Shown here: one piece after another, positions 12,151-23,300 of the stretch
Numbering within the stretch: position 1 is the first letter of the stretch
How the letters are laid out: every line of letters begins with the position of its first letter
Program-made: the position numbers and the translations under genes
Source of the DNA: Macrostomum hystrix
Lineage: Eukaryota > Platyhelminthes > Macrostomidae
Assembly (NCBI GenBank): GCA_950097015.1
Contig: CATNEN010000037.1
Span: 1 to 64,000 of the forward strand
DNA length: 64,000 bases
Reading direction: 5' to 3'
Notes under the pieces: model-generated
What the model saw: only the letters and a program-made list of their open reading frames with translations
The model's database searches: none
What the model was told of the DNA's origin: nothing

Positions 12151-13968
12151 ATTATACCTATAAAAAGCATGGAAGATGCTCTACTATCCATGGAGACTAC
12201 CACAGAGATGGAGTCTCTATACAACATGTATGGCTTTGATGGTGTAGCTGAGCCTAAAACTGACATTTCGACTTCATTTGCCACTCCTAGCCTTCCAAGG
12301 TTCGTGTACAATTTATTTCGCCAATTTAGTCAAGCTACTATTACGCAATCAATACAAATGCATCTCACCTGTACCCCATTATTCAGCTTGGACTCTTCCT
12401 CAGTCGCTGACATCGAGGTCAGGCTGCGACCATTGAAACGACTGCCGCCAGACACTCGCTACATGTTCCAACGCTACGGAGACTGTTTAGACGCCCTTGA
12501 CGCCCAATTCGACCTGCTAATGCGTCGCCTTCTCGCCCAGGCTGCGTCAGTAGCAACGGGACTGTCCGACAGTGACAGTGTCGGGCTGTCATTGACTGCA
12601 CCGGACGAAGCCTCCCACGAGCCGTGCCTGCTGATTGGCCGGGTGGTGCCGCCGTCTGCTGCGGCTTCGTCTGCGTCGACGTCTATTGCGGCAACTTCGT
12701 CGACGGCTGCGTCTACTGTCGAAGTGGACGGTCGTTTGGCGCCGCCGGCCCTGCTGCTCGAATGCCCGTCATCGTCAGGCGCAGCAATTGTTAGCGTCGA
12801 TTTAACCGGCTGCTCGAACGGCTCCGGCAGTCGCTATTCATTGTTTCCCGGTCAGGTGATCGGCGTCCGTGGTTCGAATCCCACTGGTAAATTATTTCTA
12901 GCCGACGCCGTCCTGACGCCTTCGCCGCCGCCACCGGTGGAGCTGAAACCGGCTGGTCAGGCCAGCCTGGACTTGGCGCTGGCCAGCGGTCCTTTCGACA
13001 CCGACTCTCTGGCCGCTCTGCTGCGCGCCTGCGCCGGCGGGCGTGACAGGCCGCACGTCCTGCTCATCACCGGCCCTGGCTGGCGTCGAATTACTTCTGC
13101 TGCTTCCGGCAGTGTCGATCCGAATATGGAATCCGCCGCGAAATTCTGTCAGCAGCGCGGAGTACAGCTGGTCATTCAGGTTGGAATTCTGTTGATTCTG
13201 TTCACTTGTATAGCCTTAGCCTACCCTACCAAACATAACCTACCCTACCAAGCATAGCCTACCCTACCAATCATAGCCTACCCTACCAATCATAGCCTAC
13301 CCTACCAATCATAGCCTACCCTACCAAGCATAGCCTAGCCTACCAAGCATAGCCTACCCTACCAATCATAGCCTACCCTACCAAGCATAGCCTACCCTAC
13401 CAAGCATAGCCTACCTAGCATAGTTTATCCTACGAACCCTGGCCTGCAGGCTCCGCCAGGGCCAGTGTACCCGGCCCCAGAGCTGGCTAGCCCGGGCCAC
13501 GGCGCCATCTGCGTCCCCGATCCTGCTCAGCTGCTGGTTGAAACCTCCGGCCACCAGCTGGCCTTCACCGGCATCGACACCGTGGCCCACTTGGCCGCCG
13601 AGGAGGTCAGCGGAGGAGGCGGCAGCGACGCCCAGGACGGTGCCAGCGGAGATCGACTGAGCCGCCTGGCCGGCCACATGCTGTCTCAGGCCTCAATCTA
13701 CCCGCTGCTGCCGTCTCACGACTCACTGCCATTGGATTATCCCCTCTGGGGTGAGCACTGCTCACTGGGCGATCAAACTCCTCATCTTCTAGTTGCAGCC
13801 TCCCAGGTTAAACCGTTTATCAGCCTGCTGCCGGCCGGTGCTAGCGACTCCACCAGCCAACCTCGATGCTGCTTCGTCAATCCTGGCCGACTAGCGCGCG
13901 GCACCTACGCCCGGGTCAGGCTGGCGGCGGATGGCCGGCTAGCTGACGCTCAGATTATGCGACTCTGA
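12151..13968 (+). CDS. pola2: DNA polymerase alpha subunit B (primase-polymerase regulatory subunit)
   Basis: The exon blocks are about 12151-13179 and 13450-13968, joined in phase 0 (ATTCAG|GTTGGA ... CTGCAG|GCTCCG). The join gives ...QLVIQAPPGPVYPAPEL, matching the VYPQP segment of POLA2. Other landmarks are YSLFPGQVIGVRG in the OB-fold, ASGPFDTDSL with a following GPGW stretch in the inactive phosphoesterase domain, LAAEEVSGG, LSQASIYPLLP and the C-terminal FVNPGRLARGTYARVRL. POLA2 is the non-catalytic B subunit that tethers the DNA polymerase alpha-primase complex. An acceptor (TTTTTCAG) ends at 12150 and the frame is open through it, so one or more upstream exons with the N-terminal domain are missing; the first ATG in this exon is 12169. 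Bases 12300-12386 (87 nt, GT...AG, AT-rich, in frame) are probably an unspliced intron. Confidence 0.92.
13205..13430. repeat. 19-bp minisatellite filling the POLA2 intron
   Basis: About twelve tandem copies of CATAGCCTACCCTACCAAT, with AAGC for AATC variants. They occupy most of the 270-nt intron at 13180-13449 and stop about 20 nt before the CTGCAG acceptor. Confidence 0.95.
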
Positions 13969-14094
13969 ACTGCCCGGAGCCGGGGACTAGCCCGGCTTTT
14001 CTAGGAATCTGCTGGCTGGACTGGTGACATTTAGAAACTCTTTCAATATTGCTGTCGGCCGCTTAATTAAGTAGACTGTTTCCACCCTTCTAAT

Positions 14095-15240
14095 CCACCT
14101 TTTCCGCCTCTACAATTACCTCCTTTCCGCCTTTACTATTCCCTCTTTTCCGCTCCTACCGTTTCCTCCTTTCCGCCCCTTCTATTCACTCCCTTCCGCC
14201 CCTACTATTCACTCCCTTCCGCCCCTACTATTCACTCCCTTCCGCCCCTACTATTCACTCATTTCTGCCCCTACTATTCACTCCCTTCCGCCCCTACTAT
14301 TCACTCCCTTCCGCCCCTACTATTCACTCCCTTCCGCCCCTACTATTCACTCCCTTCCGCCCCTACTATTCACTCCCTTCCGCCCCTACTATTCACTCCC
14401 TTCCGCCCCTACTATTCACTCATTTCTGCCCCTACTATTCACTCCCTTCCGCCCCTACTATTCACTCCCTTCCGCCCCTACTATTCACTCCCTTCCGCCC
14501 CTACTATTCACTCATTTCTGCCCCTACTATTCACTCCCTTCCGCCCCTGCTATTCACTCCCTTCCGCCCCTACTATTCACTCCCTTCCGCCCCTACTATT
14601 CACTCATTTCTGCCCCTACTATTCACTCCCTTCCGCCCCTACTATTCACTCCCTTCCGCCCCTACTATTCACTCCCTTCCGCCCCTACTATTCACTCATT
14701 TCTGCCCCTACTATTCACTCCCTTCCGCCCCTACTATTCACTCCCTTCCGCCCCTACTATTCACTCCCTTCCGCCCCTACTATTCACTCATTTCTGCCCC
14801 TACTATTCACTCCCTTCCGCCCCTACTATTCACTCCCTTCCGCCCCTACTATTCACTCCCTTCCGCCCCTACTATTCACTCATTTCTGCCCCTACTATTC
14901 ACTCCCTTCCGCCCCTACTATTCAATCCTCGCCCCTACTATCACTCCTTCCGCCCTACTATTCACTCCCTTCCGCCCCTACTATTCACTCCCTTCCGCCC
15001 CTACTATTCACTCCCTTCCGCCTCACTCCCTACCGCCCCTACTATTCACTCCCTTCCGCCCCTACTAATTCACTCCCTTCCGCCCCTACTATTCACTCCC
15101 TTCCGCCCCTACTATTCACTCCCTTCCGCCCCTACTATTCACTCCCTTCCGCCCCTACAATTCACTCATTTCTGCCCCTACAATTCACTCCCTTCCGCCC
15201 CTACTATTCACTCCCTTCCGCCCCTTCAATTCCCCCTTTT
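14095..15240. repeat. 23-bp minisatellite with a 92-bp higher-order period
   Basis: Roughly fifty copies of a 23-bp unit made of CCCCTACTATTCACTCCC plus TTCCG, lying downstream of the POLA2 stop. A variant with CATTTCTG in place of CCCTTCCG recurs at 14421, 14513, 14605, 14697, 14789 and 14881, exactly 92 bp (four units) apart, so a four-unit block was itself amplified. The array becomes irregular after about 14925. Confidence 0.95.
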
Positions 15241-16405
15241 CCGCAAATCCTCTAATCTTCCCTCAAAATCCTGATCTTCTCTTTCCGCCTCTACTCTCGC
15301 CTAATCGGGTGTCGTTTTTTTGAGAAGCACTTAAATGCTAGTTGACAACATATTTATATTTATTATACAATTTATCGTGTGGTTTACAGTTTAGGTCATT
15401 TTTCAATCTAGAAAAAAATCGTCTTAAGGCTTTTTAAAAGTTGCTTTTCGTGTAATGTTGTTCTGAAGCATTTCTTCCATCTGCTTTTATCGAAGCCTAC
15501 AAAATTTAGCTAAGTTTAAGTTGTTGCAGCTCTATTGTCTTTAGAAGTGCTTTTGTGTATGCAAGTTGAGTTGCATTTAAATTTTATTGCAATAATCTTA
15601 TTATATAATTGAATTGTTTACACTTTCCATTCGGGTCATTTAATACAGTTCTTAAACATATTGGCATTTATATACCTACTTACAACAGTAACATGCTATG
15701 TTTATAGTTCTATTTTTACACAGTAATCAATGCTTCCCCTTAAATGCCTAGTGCATGTGCCTAATAATCTGGTATAATGTAGTTATTTATTTCATGCCCT
15801 AATTAAATTGTCTATAATTCCTGTAATTTCCTGAGTCTGTGTTTTTTTTAAAACAATTTTTTCGTAAATGCTACTGCCAGTAGCAGTAGGGTATTTAAAT
15901 ACTAAAAAATAGAGACACCGCTTAAGGTAAACTACTGCAAGTAGTGATATTGATTTTATGAATTTGTCTAGTTTATAATCAGGGTTTCGATTCGCGACTC
16001 CACCGTGTTCTTTAAGACACTAAGACACTAAATTCCTCATTGCTTGGGTGCCTGTGAATACTGTAAGCAGAATAAATATTCCCTATATTTGTGGTTCTTA
16101 CCACCAGATACTCCTCTCCAGAGAATATTTTTATTCTAGAAGTTGTCTCCTCGGTTAGAGTAGAAAAATGTAGTCCGTGTTCTGGATTGAGTAAATATTT
16201 TGGGAAATACAGAGGAAAGAAAAATGACTTATAGACTAAATGGCTGTACGCAGAAGAGATGATGAGAGTGTGACTGATTCGTGAATTAAAAAATTCCTAT
16301 TCAGCATTGAAACCACAGCCGAATCTCGCATCCCGATTGGTTGGATGCAGTGCTGCACGAACGCATTAATTATAGCGCATTGCATTTGAAGAACCCACCC
16401 AGCCC
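15241..16405. other. Intergenic, with a decayed tRNA-SINE fragment
   Basis: AT-rich DNA between POLA2 and ATG13. About 15980-16030 contains GGTTTCGATTCGCGACTCC followed by TTTAAGACACTA, which resembles the B-box and start of the body of SINE family 1. No coding sequence is recognised. The ATG13 promoter or 5' UTR probably lies in the last few hundred bases. Confidence 0.45.
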
Positions 16406-17597
16406 ATGGACCAGCAGCGGCACTCTTACGAAGAGGGTCGCTATGTAAACAAACTGTTTCGCTGCTTTGTCCTGCGCAGCATTCAAGTCATCCTGCAGAG
16501 CCGGGCTAGTCGCCTGTTCCGATGCGTTTGTCGCGACCACAGCTCTGTTGAGATGCTCGGCCTGAGCTTAGAAGACGATCCCCAGATTGCCCTGTCGGTG
16601 AAGCATCGGCTGGCTGGACTGCCCGATCTGAGACACGGTGACGCCGTCTCTGTGCAAGTCTTTCTCACCTGCTCTGAGAATATCGGCGACGGCAGGGCTG
16701 TTGCTGAGGTCGACGGAGCTGAAGGCGAGCGGCTTTACCTGGAAGTGTGGACTTTTCGCTACGCAGACGAGAACGATCCGCAGATTCGACGAGCTAAGGT
16801 AGATCAGCGATTTTTTATGTTGCTATGCAAATTAGTGACCTTAGCAACGATTAGAATATAGCAATGTCTGGTGTCGAGACTTGACAAACCTTAAAGCTTC
16901 CTTAGCAACGCCCTCAGATATTATTATCTACAAAAATCTCTCGGCACAATGTCTGGGTCTCGGCATCGGTAATTATTTATAATAATAAGTATAATACTAA
17001 GCCCTAATAATATCAACTGTACTTAAGAAATCCTCAGGGTCTTTGTTATCTACAGCTAACATAATGTTAACAACAAATTGAGCGTCCTTGGTAACGCATA
17101 CGTTTTAAGCTTAACCGCATTGATAGGTAGCTCGTAGGTAATTAATTTTTTGTAACCTTAACTGACCATTTCTCTAATCTGAATCCGGCACTCGAACCAG
17201 GCATTCGACCGCCTCACTGTGGCCCTCAAAGCTCTGTGGTCCGTGGCTCGCGCCCTGCCAGCCTATCGCGTAGCGCGTCGCGAAGTGACCGAGCGACGCG
17301 TCTTGTGCTACCGCCTGCTGGCTGGCGCAGCGGATCCGGCCGTCCTGGGGCCGGGCTACCAGAACCGGCGCGTTGCCTCGGTCAGAAGCCTGGCCGGGAC
17401 GCTATCTCTCACCTGCTCGTTTCGCAGTCCAATTCGCATTGGCCCGGAGTCGATGCGGCTGGACGAGGCTCATTATCAGATGGCTGACAGTGTCAGTGCT
17501 GAGGATACAGTCGACACTGTTGATGCTCCAGTTGCTAAAGAAAATGTTGAGTCTATTCTCAAACTAGAGCAGCCGATGAGCATATCAGCGAGTGTTG

Positions 17598-17647
<50 letters not shown>

Positions 17648-18313
17648 GAGGCTAAACTGGCGATCATCAAACAATCGATCTTCTGTCCAGCTGGTCCATT
17701 TGCTAATGGCTACGACTTCGATGTTCCCGATGGCGGCGTCGGTGACTACGTAGACTTTGTCGACGATCTGCCGTTCAGTTCGTTGGTGCTGAATCAGGAC
17801 ACTGCCGCATCCGGTGCGGAAGTTGGCGTTAACGACGAAGACGATGGAGATATTTTCGATAATGACGACATCCTCGAACAGGAAGGTCCTTGCGAATTGT
17901 CGGCGGAATTGTCCGACGGCGAAGACAATGTTGCGGAGAACGATGCCGACAAGTTAGACAATATCGCCGCCGCCGTGTCTGCGACTCAATTGTCTCAGCC
18001 CACGATAGACGAAGCAGCTGGCAAAGCCGTTGACGACGACGCAGAGGACGCCAAGGAGGCGACCGAGTCCTACGGCGTGTTGTCGGAGTATATGCCATTC
18101 GCCAGCGACAGTTCGGCGGCAGATCTGCAACGACTGGAGCAGTTGAAATCTGCCGTTCGATTGGAGATGTTTGCCACGCCGCCGCCGTTGGTCGATCGCA
18201 TCGGCGACATTCCGCGCCAGTTGGAGTTTTTCGAACGCGATCTGGCAGACTTTGATCGAATGCTGAACAACATGCTGGAGCGGAGCAGCGATTCAGAAGC
18301 TGAGGAACTTTGA
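16406..18313 (+). CDS. atg13: Autophagy-related protein 13 (ATG13)
   Basis: Two exons, 16406-16798 and 17201-18313, join in phase 0 (GCTAAG|GTAGAT ... CCAG|GCATTC) to give 501 residues, normal for animal ATG13. The N-terminal HORMA domain (about residues 1-190) shows KLFRCFVLRSIQVILQSR, LYLEVWTFRYADENDP, AFDRLTVALKALWSVAR, LPAYRVARR and the strand SLAGTLSLTCSF. A long acidic, low-complexity region follows, with a run of about 14 CAG-encoded glutamines (17603-17644). DYVDFVDDLPFSSL sits where the LC3-interacting segment of ATG13 is found, though the core motif is not a clear match. The C terminus (LEFFERDLADFDRMLNNML) matches the ULK1-binding end. ATG13 is the regulatory scaffold of the ULK1/ATG1-FIP200 complex that starts autophagosome formation. 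The acceptor of exon 2 has a poor pyrimidine tract. Confidence 0.93.
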
Positions 18314-18515
18314 GCTACTTTTAAAACTGACATGCCATCTCCATGCCGCAAATATCAAGTGTCTTTTATATATACTACTTGATTCAAACAGTGATCAAAG
18401 TAGTATGAAACGCATGTTGCGACGAAGCGCCTCCCCTCGTTGATTACTTTTTTTGTCATTCATGCTCGCCGCCTTTTACGGAGAAGATTAACAGAAGATA
18501 ATAGGAAAATCATCA

Positions 18516-18521
18516 AATAAA
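18516..18521 (+). promoter_or_regulatory. Polyadenylation signal of ATG13
   Basis: AATAAA about 200 bp after the ATG13 stop codon and about 60 bp before the next minisatellite starts. This is the only canonical hexamer I noticed in that interval. Confidence 0.5.
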
Positions 18522-18580
18522 AACATGCTCATTTACTCAAACCTTTCGGAGCAAATGTGCAATAGTCCGTTGGACCATTC

Positions 18581-19214
18581 TCCCACTTATCCCTCATTTA
18601 TCACAATCAGTTTCTCAAATCTCCCACTTATCCCTCATTTATCACAATCAGTTTCTTAATTCTCCCACTTATCCCTCATTTATCACAACCAGTTTCTCAA
18701 ATCTCCCACTTATCCCTTATTTATCACAACCAGTTTCTCAAATCTCCCACTTATCCCTCATTTATCACAACCAGTTTCTTAATTCTCCCACTTATCCGTC
18801 ATTTATCACAACCAGTTTCTTAATTCTCCCACTTATCCCTCATTTATCACAATCAGTTTCTTAAATCTCCCACTTATCCGTCATTTATCACAATCAGTTT
18901 CTCAAATCTCCCACTTATCCCTCATTTATCACAATCAGTTTCTCAAATCTCCCACTTATCCCTCATTTATCACAATCAGTTTCTTAAATCTCCCACTTAT
19001 CCCTCATTTATCACAATCAGTTTCTCAAATCTCCCACTTATCCCTCATTTATCACAATCAGTTTCTCAAATCTCCCACTTATCCCTCATTTATCACAATC
19101 AGTTTCTCAAATCTCCCACTTATCCCTCATTTATCACAATCAGTCTCTCCATTCTCTCACTTATCCCTCATTTATCACAATCAGTCTCTCCAGTCCCTCA
19201 CTTATCCCTCATTG
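18581..19214. repeat. 41-bp minisatellite between ATG13 and QNG1
   Basis: About fifteen copies of a 41-bp unit beginning TCTCCCACTTATCCCTCATT and ending in a CAATCAGTTTCTCAAA-type stretch. The spacing between successive TCCCACTTAT motifs is 41 bp. Variants (CAACC for CAATC, TTAAT for TCAAA, CCGTC for CCCTC) are shared between non-adjacent units. The last copies are shortened. Confidence 0.95.
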
Positions 19215-19890
19215 AAATCTTATGTAACTAACTGGAAATAAGAAATATAATCGAATCTATTAAGTTATCAACAGAAAAAAATATTTTTTCTTCTGTTTTG
19301 TCTTTTGTCTTTCTCAAGTAAGAAATGGAAATTGTTTGTTATCGTAAAAACTATTTTCTTTAGCCCCTAAACAAGTTCGTCAAACATTATTTATTAGATT
19401 TTGTAATTATTGCGTGCTGTATTGTCTGGTCTTAATTATCATTGTCTGATTGTCTGATTAGTAATTGTTTTGTGATCCGGAACATATTTTTATAAAACTA
19501 CTATAAGTAGAAGCTAATGGACATTAGTGTGAATATGCGTGTCTAGGGTACATTCGCGTCTTTCGTCATTTCGCCTTGTAAAAAATTATTGTAAAACTTT
19601 ACGCATATATATATATATTTGTCGAGCATATGTTCACTTTAATTACTAAGAGTAGGCTAGTAGTTGATGTTATTTTTTTCGCAGCTATGTGAAACTCCTT
19701 CGTCATGCATGTTTAATCAATTTGAAAATAAATTTCATGAGGTTGATTAGAATTGTAACTTGCTCGATTAAATTGATCATCCAGTAAGCATGAATTTATT
19801 CTTCCCATTTAATGCAGACTATAATAATTTTTGTCTGTAAACATTTAAATAGCTCGTACAATAGATGGTGTCTATTCTAAGTGCACATTC

Positions 19891-20230
19891 GGGTGGTGGG
19901 TAGTAGAGCGGTCTGACGCGTTGGCCTCTCGCACCAAGGTCCCTGAGCTCGATTCCAAGGTGAGGCCGCATTTAATTGGTGCACAGCCATAGAGTGATGG
20001 GGCTTTGTCATGCAATTTACGCCTTTGAGGGCTAGGACCAACCTCCAAGGCACAGTGAGAGTGAACACTGTCTGACGATGAGAAAGAGCGTGTGCCTGCG
20101 TACAGTATCTGTGTGCGTGTGTGCTCAGGAGTCAGCGAAATGGGCAGAATTGCCTCCTTGCTGGCTGCGGGTCTAGTGTCACCAAATGATGTGCCATTGC
20201 CTGCAGCCCTCCTGCAATTATTTATTTATA
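19891..20230 (+). mobile_element. tRNA-derived SINE, family 2, copy a
   Basis: The head GTAGAGCGGTCTGACGCG, then GCCTCTCGCACCAAGGTCCC and GAGCTCGATTCC, resembles a tRNA with a long variable arm (Leu/Ser-like) plus a B-box. The body contains TGCAATTTACGCC, CCAACCTCCAAGGCACAGTG, CTGACGATGAGAAAG, CAGGAGTCAGCGAAATGGGC and GGCTGCGGGTCTAGTGTCAC, and ends with CCTGCAATTATTTATT. Four further copies with the same blocks occur at 30736-31095, 40008-40350, 43712-44050 and 54450-54750. Confidence 0.88.
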
Positions 20231-20362
20231 TATTTAACAAGGGCACATTGTTACCCACAAGATTCGAACTCTTGACCTCTACTAAACAGTGTAGCGACTT
20301 CTTAAAACTTGAAATCCTTCGATCCTAGCTTACAATCGACATCGACATTGCAGACCTTGGCG

Positions 20363-23300
20363 ATGTCATCTGGAGACTCAGCTGAGCCGATGTGGCCCCG
20401 AGAGGCTGCCGCTTGGATTGTGAGCCAGGCGGATCACGTGACTGTGTCCGTGACCGGCATCCAATCGCTGGCCGAAACCTTGCAGCCGGTGTTTGAACGG
20501 GGCGACTATTCTCTGGCTAGTTGGCGTCAGCATTCCTTGAATCCTAAGACGGCTGATGGGCGCGCTGTCGGCTGGGTGTTCCTTGCCGACACGCTAAACT
20601 TCTCATTTTGGTCTGACGCTGAGGTATACTTGGAGTTGTGTCTGGGGAGTGCTACAGACACTGTTGGTTGTTATTGGCGAGTGCTACAGACTCTGTTGGT
20701 TGTTATTGGCGAGTGCTACAGACACTGTTGGTTGTTATTGGCGAGTGCTACAGACTCTGTTGGTTGTTATTGGCGAGTGCTATAGACACTGTTGGTTGTT
20801 ATTGGCGAGTGCTATAGACACTGTTGGTTGTTATTGGCGAGTGCTACAGACTCTGTTGGTTGTTATTGGCGAGTGCTACAGACACTGTTGGTTGTTATTG
20901 GCGAGTGCTACAGACTCTGTTGGTTGTTATTGGCGAGTGCTATAGACACTGTTGGTTGTTATTGGCGAGTGCTACAGACTCTGTTGGTTGTTATTGGCGA
21001 GTGCTACAGACACTGTTGGTTGTTATTGGCGAGTGCTACAGACTCTGTTGGTTGTTATTGGCGAGTGCTATAGACACTGTTGGTTGTTATTGGCGAGTGC
21101 TACAGACTCTGTTGGTTGTTATTGGCGAGTGCTATAGACACTGTTGGTTGTTATTGGCGAGTGCTACAGACTCTGTTGGTTGTTATTGGCGAGTGCTACA
21201 GACACTGTTGGTTGTTATTGGCGAGTGCTACAGACTCTGTTGGTTGTTATTGGCGAGTGCTACAGACTCTGTTGGTTGTTATTGGCGAGTGCTACAGACT
21301 CTGTTGGTTGTGACTAGCGAGTGCTACAGACTCTGTTGGTTGTTATTGGCAAGTGCTACAGACACTGTTGGTTGTTAGTGGCGAGTGCTACAGACTCTGT
21401 TGGTTGTTATTGGCGAGTGCTACAGACACTGTTGGTTGTTAGTGGCGAGTGCTACAGACACTGTTAGTTGTTATTGACGAGTGCTACAGACACAATGTTG
21501 GTTGTTATTGACGAGTGCTACAGACACTGTTAGTTGTTATTGACGAGTGCTACAGACACAATGTTGGTTGTTATTGACGAGTGCTACAGACACTGTTAGT
21601 TGTTAGTGGCGAGTGCTACAGACACTGTTGGCTGTGACTAGCGAGTGCTACAGACACTGTTGGTTGTGACTAGCGAGTGCTACAGACACTGTTGGTTGTG
21701 ACTAGCGAGTGCTACAGACACGCTGTAAAATCATTCTATAACAGGCGGATGCAAAGTTTAGCGTGACCTACGCCGGCGAGAAGCACACTGGCTACTGGTC
21801 CCTGTGCGCCGCCATCAACCGCAGCCTAGACGAAGGCGTCGACCTGCTCGACCCGCGCCAGTGGGTCAGCCTGACCCTGGACCGATTGCGCCACCTGATG
21901 CGCGGCGACAGCGCCGGCTCCGAGATGCCGCTGATGCAGGACAGGCTAGCTTGTCTTCAGGAGACTGGCAAGATCCTGGTTGATCGGCACGGCGGCGATT
22001 TCAACAATGTGCTGCTGGCGGCTGGTGGCTCTGCGAAGCGACTCGTGGAGCTGGTGCTGCGCGAGTTCCCCTGCTACAGGGATGTCTCCTGCTACAAGGT
22101 TGGGAGAAATTATGCTGGAATAAGGATGATGGAATGGGATTGAAGGATGATGGAATGAGATTGAATGATGATGGAATGGGATTGAAGGATGATGGAATGG
22201 GATTGAAGGATGATGGAATGGGATTGAAGGATGATTGAATCGGATTGAAGGATGATGGAATGGGATTGAAGGATGATGGAATGGGATTGAAGGATGATGG
22301 AATGAGATTGAAGGATGATGGAATGGGATTGAAGGATGATGGAATGGGATTGAAGGATGATGAAATGGGATTGAAGGATGATTGAATCGGGAAAGGATGA
22401 TGGAATGGGATTGAATGATGATGGAATGGGATTGAAGGATGATGGAATGGGATTGAAGGATGATGGAATGGGATTGAAGGATGATTGAATCGGGAAAGGA
22501 TGATGGAATGGGATTGAATGATGATGGAATGGTATTGAAGGATGATGGAATGGGATTGAAGGATGATGGAATGGGATTGAAGGATGATGAAATGGGATTG
22601 AAGGATGATTGAATCGGATTGAAGGATGATGGAATGGGATTGAAGGATGATGGAATGGGATTGAAGGATGATGAAATGGGATTGAAGGATGATTGAATCG
22701 GGAAAGGATGATGGAATGGGATTGAATGATGATGGAATGGGATTGAAGGATGATGGAATGGGATTGAAGGATGATGGAATGGGATTGAAGGATGATGGAA
22801 TGGGATTGAAGGATGATGGAATGGGATTGAATGATGATGGAATGGTATTGAAGGATGATGGAATGGGATTGAAGGATGATGGAATGGGATTGAAGGATGA
22901 TGGAATGGGATTGAAGGATGATGGAATGGGATTGAAGGATGATGAAATGGGATTGAAGGATGATTGAATCGGATGAAGGATGATGGAATGGGATTGAAGG
23001 ATGATGAAATGGGATTGAAGGAAATGGGATATGAAGGATGATGGAATCGGATTGAAGGATGATGGAATGGGATTGAAGGATGATGGAATGGGATTGAAGG
23101 ATGATTGAATCGGGAAAGGATGATGGATTGCGGACAGAATGGTTGAGCTGAGTCGGGTTACTGAGGTTGGGGAATTTTGGGATCTAGTTTTATCAAGTAT
23201 ATCTATATTCGGTTTACCGCGATCACTCGCCAGGGCCGCCAAGTCGGCCTGTACAAGCGCGCCCAGATTCTCGTGGCTGACATCTGGGGCGCGCTTGAAG

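Noticed and set aside
20649-21378. Long plus-strand frames with repeated VVIGECYR / WLLLASATD peptides
   Set aside because: The 32-bp unit rotates through all three frames without stops, so several overlapping frames are open at once. It is intron 1 of QNG1.
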